Below are positions 62,724 to 64,000 of a DNA stretch of 64,000 nt, piece after piece. The DNA is from Microbacterium paraoxydans. Its GTDB lineage: Bacteria > Actinomycetota > Actinomycetes > Actinomycetales > Microbacteriaceae. Made by a program: the position numbers and the translations under genes. Position 1 is the first letter of the stretch; each line of letters starts with the position of its first letter. Under the pieces are notes generated by a model, which did not search any database, was not told where the DNA came from, and saw only the letters and a list, made by a program, of their open reading frames with translations. The stretch spans positions 3,038,001 to 3,102,000 of the forward strand of contig NZ_LT629770.1 of assembly GCF_900105335.1 (NCBI RefSeq), written 5' to 3'.

Positions 62724-64000
62724 TCAGTGACCGCCGTGCGCCGCATCGCCGATGTCGTCGGCGGGCTTGCGCACCAGCGGGCTGAGCGCGACCGCCGCGA
62801 GCGAGATGATCGCCGCGATGAGGAACGCCGTCCGCGCACCGGGGGCACCCGCCACCGCCCGCGACAGGCCCTCGTCCTCGCCGGCGTGCAGGATGGCCGA
62901 GTACGTGACCGTGAGCAGCGCGACACCGGCCGCGCCGCCGACCTGCTGCAGCGTGTTCAGCACCGCGGAGCCGTGCGAGTACAGCGAGCGGTGCAGCGAC
63001 CCCAGCGACGAGGAGAACAGCGGCGTGAACGACATCGCGAGGCCGACCGACATGGCCGCCTGTACGACGATCAGCAGCCACCACACGGTGTGCTCGCCGA
63101 CCGTCGAGTAGAAGAAGAGCGAGGCCGAGACGAGGATCGTGCCGGGGATGAGCAGCGGTCGGGTGCCCTTCGCGTCGTACACACGACCCATGATCGGTCC
63201 GAGGAGGCCCATCAGCACCGAACCGGGGAGCAGGATGAGGCCCGACTCCAGAGCGCTGAGTCCGGCGACGTTCTGCAGGTACTGCGGCAGCAGCGTGAGC
63301 GTGCCGAACATCGACAGGGCCAGGATCGTCATGATGATGACGGCCAGCGAGAAGTTCGCCGAACGGAACACGCGCAGGTCGAGCAGCGCGTCGTCCACCC
63401 GCTGCAGCACGAGCTGGCGCCAGACGAAGAGGGCGAGCGAGACGGCGCCGACGACCAGGGCGATGACGCCAGTCGTGCCGCCCGCACCGCCTTCGCCGCC
63501 GAACTGGCTGAGGCCGAAGACGATGCCGCCGAAACCCAGCGCCGCGAGCGGGATGGACAGCACGTCGAGCGGAGCCTTGCGGGTCTCGCCGAGGTTCGTC
63601 ATCCACTTCGCACCCATGCCGAGCGAGATCAGGGCGATGGGCAGCACGATCGCGAACAGCGCACGCCAGTTGAACGCGTCGAGCACGGCGCCCGCGAGCG
63701 TCGGGCCGATGGCGGGCGCGAGCGAGATGACGAGGCCGACGCGGCCCATCATGCGGCCGCGCGACTGCGCCGGCACGACGTTCATGATCGTCGTCATCAG
63801 CAGCGGCATCATGATGCCGGTGCCCGCCGCCTGGATCACGCGGCCCGCGAGCAGCACGGAGAAGCCGGGCGCCACGAGCGCCACGAGCGTGCCGAGCGAG
63901 AAGGCCGTCATCGCGGCGATGAAGACCTGCCGCGTCGTGAAGCGCTGCAGGATGAAGCCGGTGGTCGGGATGACCACCGCCATGGTGAGCATGAAAGCAT
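62724..64000 (-). CDS. MFS drug exporter, DHA2 type (5' end outside the window)
   Basis: About 425 C-terminal residues of a 14-segment EmrB/QacA-type multidrug exporter. Visible parts are the RVIQAAGTGIMMPLLMTTIMNVVP and GRMMGRVGLVISLAPAIGPTLAGAVLD (antiporter motif C, GxxxGPxxGG-like) regions, NWRALFAIVLP, and later segments to the C-terminal RKPADDIGDAAHGGH. The N-terminal segments lie beyond position 64000. The export substrate is unknown. Confidence 0.9.
   Translation of the reverse strand, partial: AFMLTMAVVIPTTGFILQRFTTRQVFIAAMTAFSLGTLVALVAPGFSVLLAGRVIQAAGTGIMMPLLMTTIMNVVPAQSRGRMMGRVGLVISLAPAIGPTLAGAVLDAFNWRALFAIVLPIALISLGMGAKWMTNLGETRKAPLDVLSIPLAALGFGGIVFGLSQFGGEGGAGGTTGVIALVVGAVSLALFVWRQLVLQRVDDALLDLRVFRSANFSLAVIIMTILALSMFGTLTLLPQYLQNVAGLSALESGLILLPGSVLMGLLGPIMGRVYDAKGTRPLLIPGTILVSASLFFYSTVGEHTVWWLLIVVQAAMSVGLAMSFTPLFSSSLGSLHRSLYSHGSAVLNTLQQVGGAAGVALLTVTYSAILHAGEDEGLSRAVAGAPGARTAFLIAAIISLAAVALSPLVRKPADDIGDAAHGGH

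Overview
The window comes from a very GC-rich (about 70 %) Gram-positive actinobacterium. Gene content and order point to Microbacteriaceae, most likely Microbacterium or a close relative: eno-divIC-DUF501-S8 protease, greA-DUF4307, hemolysin III-uppS, xseA-xseB-DUF4245-fumC with ispH beside it, and a DUF6264-type membrane protein. This assignment rests on family recognition and synteny, not on a search. The chromosome is densely packed: no stretch over 300 bases lacks a gene, many neighbours overlap by 4 bp (ATGA or GTGA), and about 25 start codons sit 6-8 nt behind a -10-like hexamer, the signature of leaderless mRNA.

Layout. 1-6.3 kb: a possible gene start at the window edge, then ppc (reverse), nhaA, mazG and hisS. 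6.3-13.4 kb: SGNH hydrolase, VOC protein, AraC regulator, amino-acid permease, DUF4442 protein, a gntR-DUF1648-CPBP operon behind a palindromic operator, and an O-methyltransferase. 13.4-18.9 kb: core block eno, divIC, DUF501, secreted subtilase, type II NADH dehydrogenase. 18.9-29.2 kb: a putative glycosyltransferase-like gene, a manganese (yybP-ykoY) riboswitch in front of an uncharacterised protein, an unusual tRNA with anticodon UAA, a PLP enzyme with a sugar-lactone oxidase, lemA, a YcaQ-type DNA glycosylase pair, an AI-2E exporter and ilvA. 29.2-44.7 kb: greA, DUF4307, hemolysin III, uppS, a class V aminotransferase-fold enzyme, phoH2, the reverse operon xseA-xseB-DUF4245-carbonic anhydrase-fumC, ispH-iclR, a putative C-loop small RNA, a DUF6264 protein, fbaA and glpX. 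44.7-50.1 kb: rmuC, exonuclease, methyltransferase, ychF, then a compositionally foreign RelA/SpoT-domain protein. 50.1-64 kb: a BLUF photoreceptor operon, GH65 phosphorylase, SDR and manganese catalase, M20 peptidase, a hydrolase-fold protein lacking its nucleophile, a lipoprotein, a cysteine-free HesB-like protein, GNAT, Dps, small proteins, an acyltransferase, a CMD-family protein and a truncated MFS exporter.

How the genes work together. Central carbon metabolism is well represented: ppc, eno, fbaA, glpX, fumC and a carbonic anhydrase that could supply bicarbonate to ppc. A stress and metal theme recurs in the manganese riboswitch, manganese catalase, Dps and the blue-light sensor.

Points that stand out: (1) a REP-like repeat array expanded in frame inside ppc; (2) the Mn2+ riboswitch controlling an unknown gene; (3) a class I (short variable arm) tRNA reading UUA; (4) a non-coding stretch with three hairpins presenting the same UCCCCA loop; (5) the stand-alone RelA/SpoT-like protein of foreign composition. 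No CRISPR array, insertion sequence, prophage or rRNA gene was seen.
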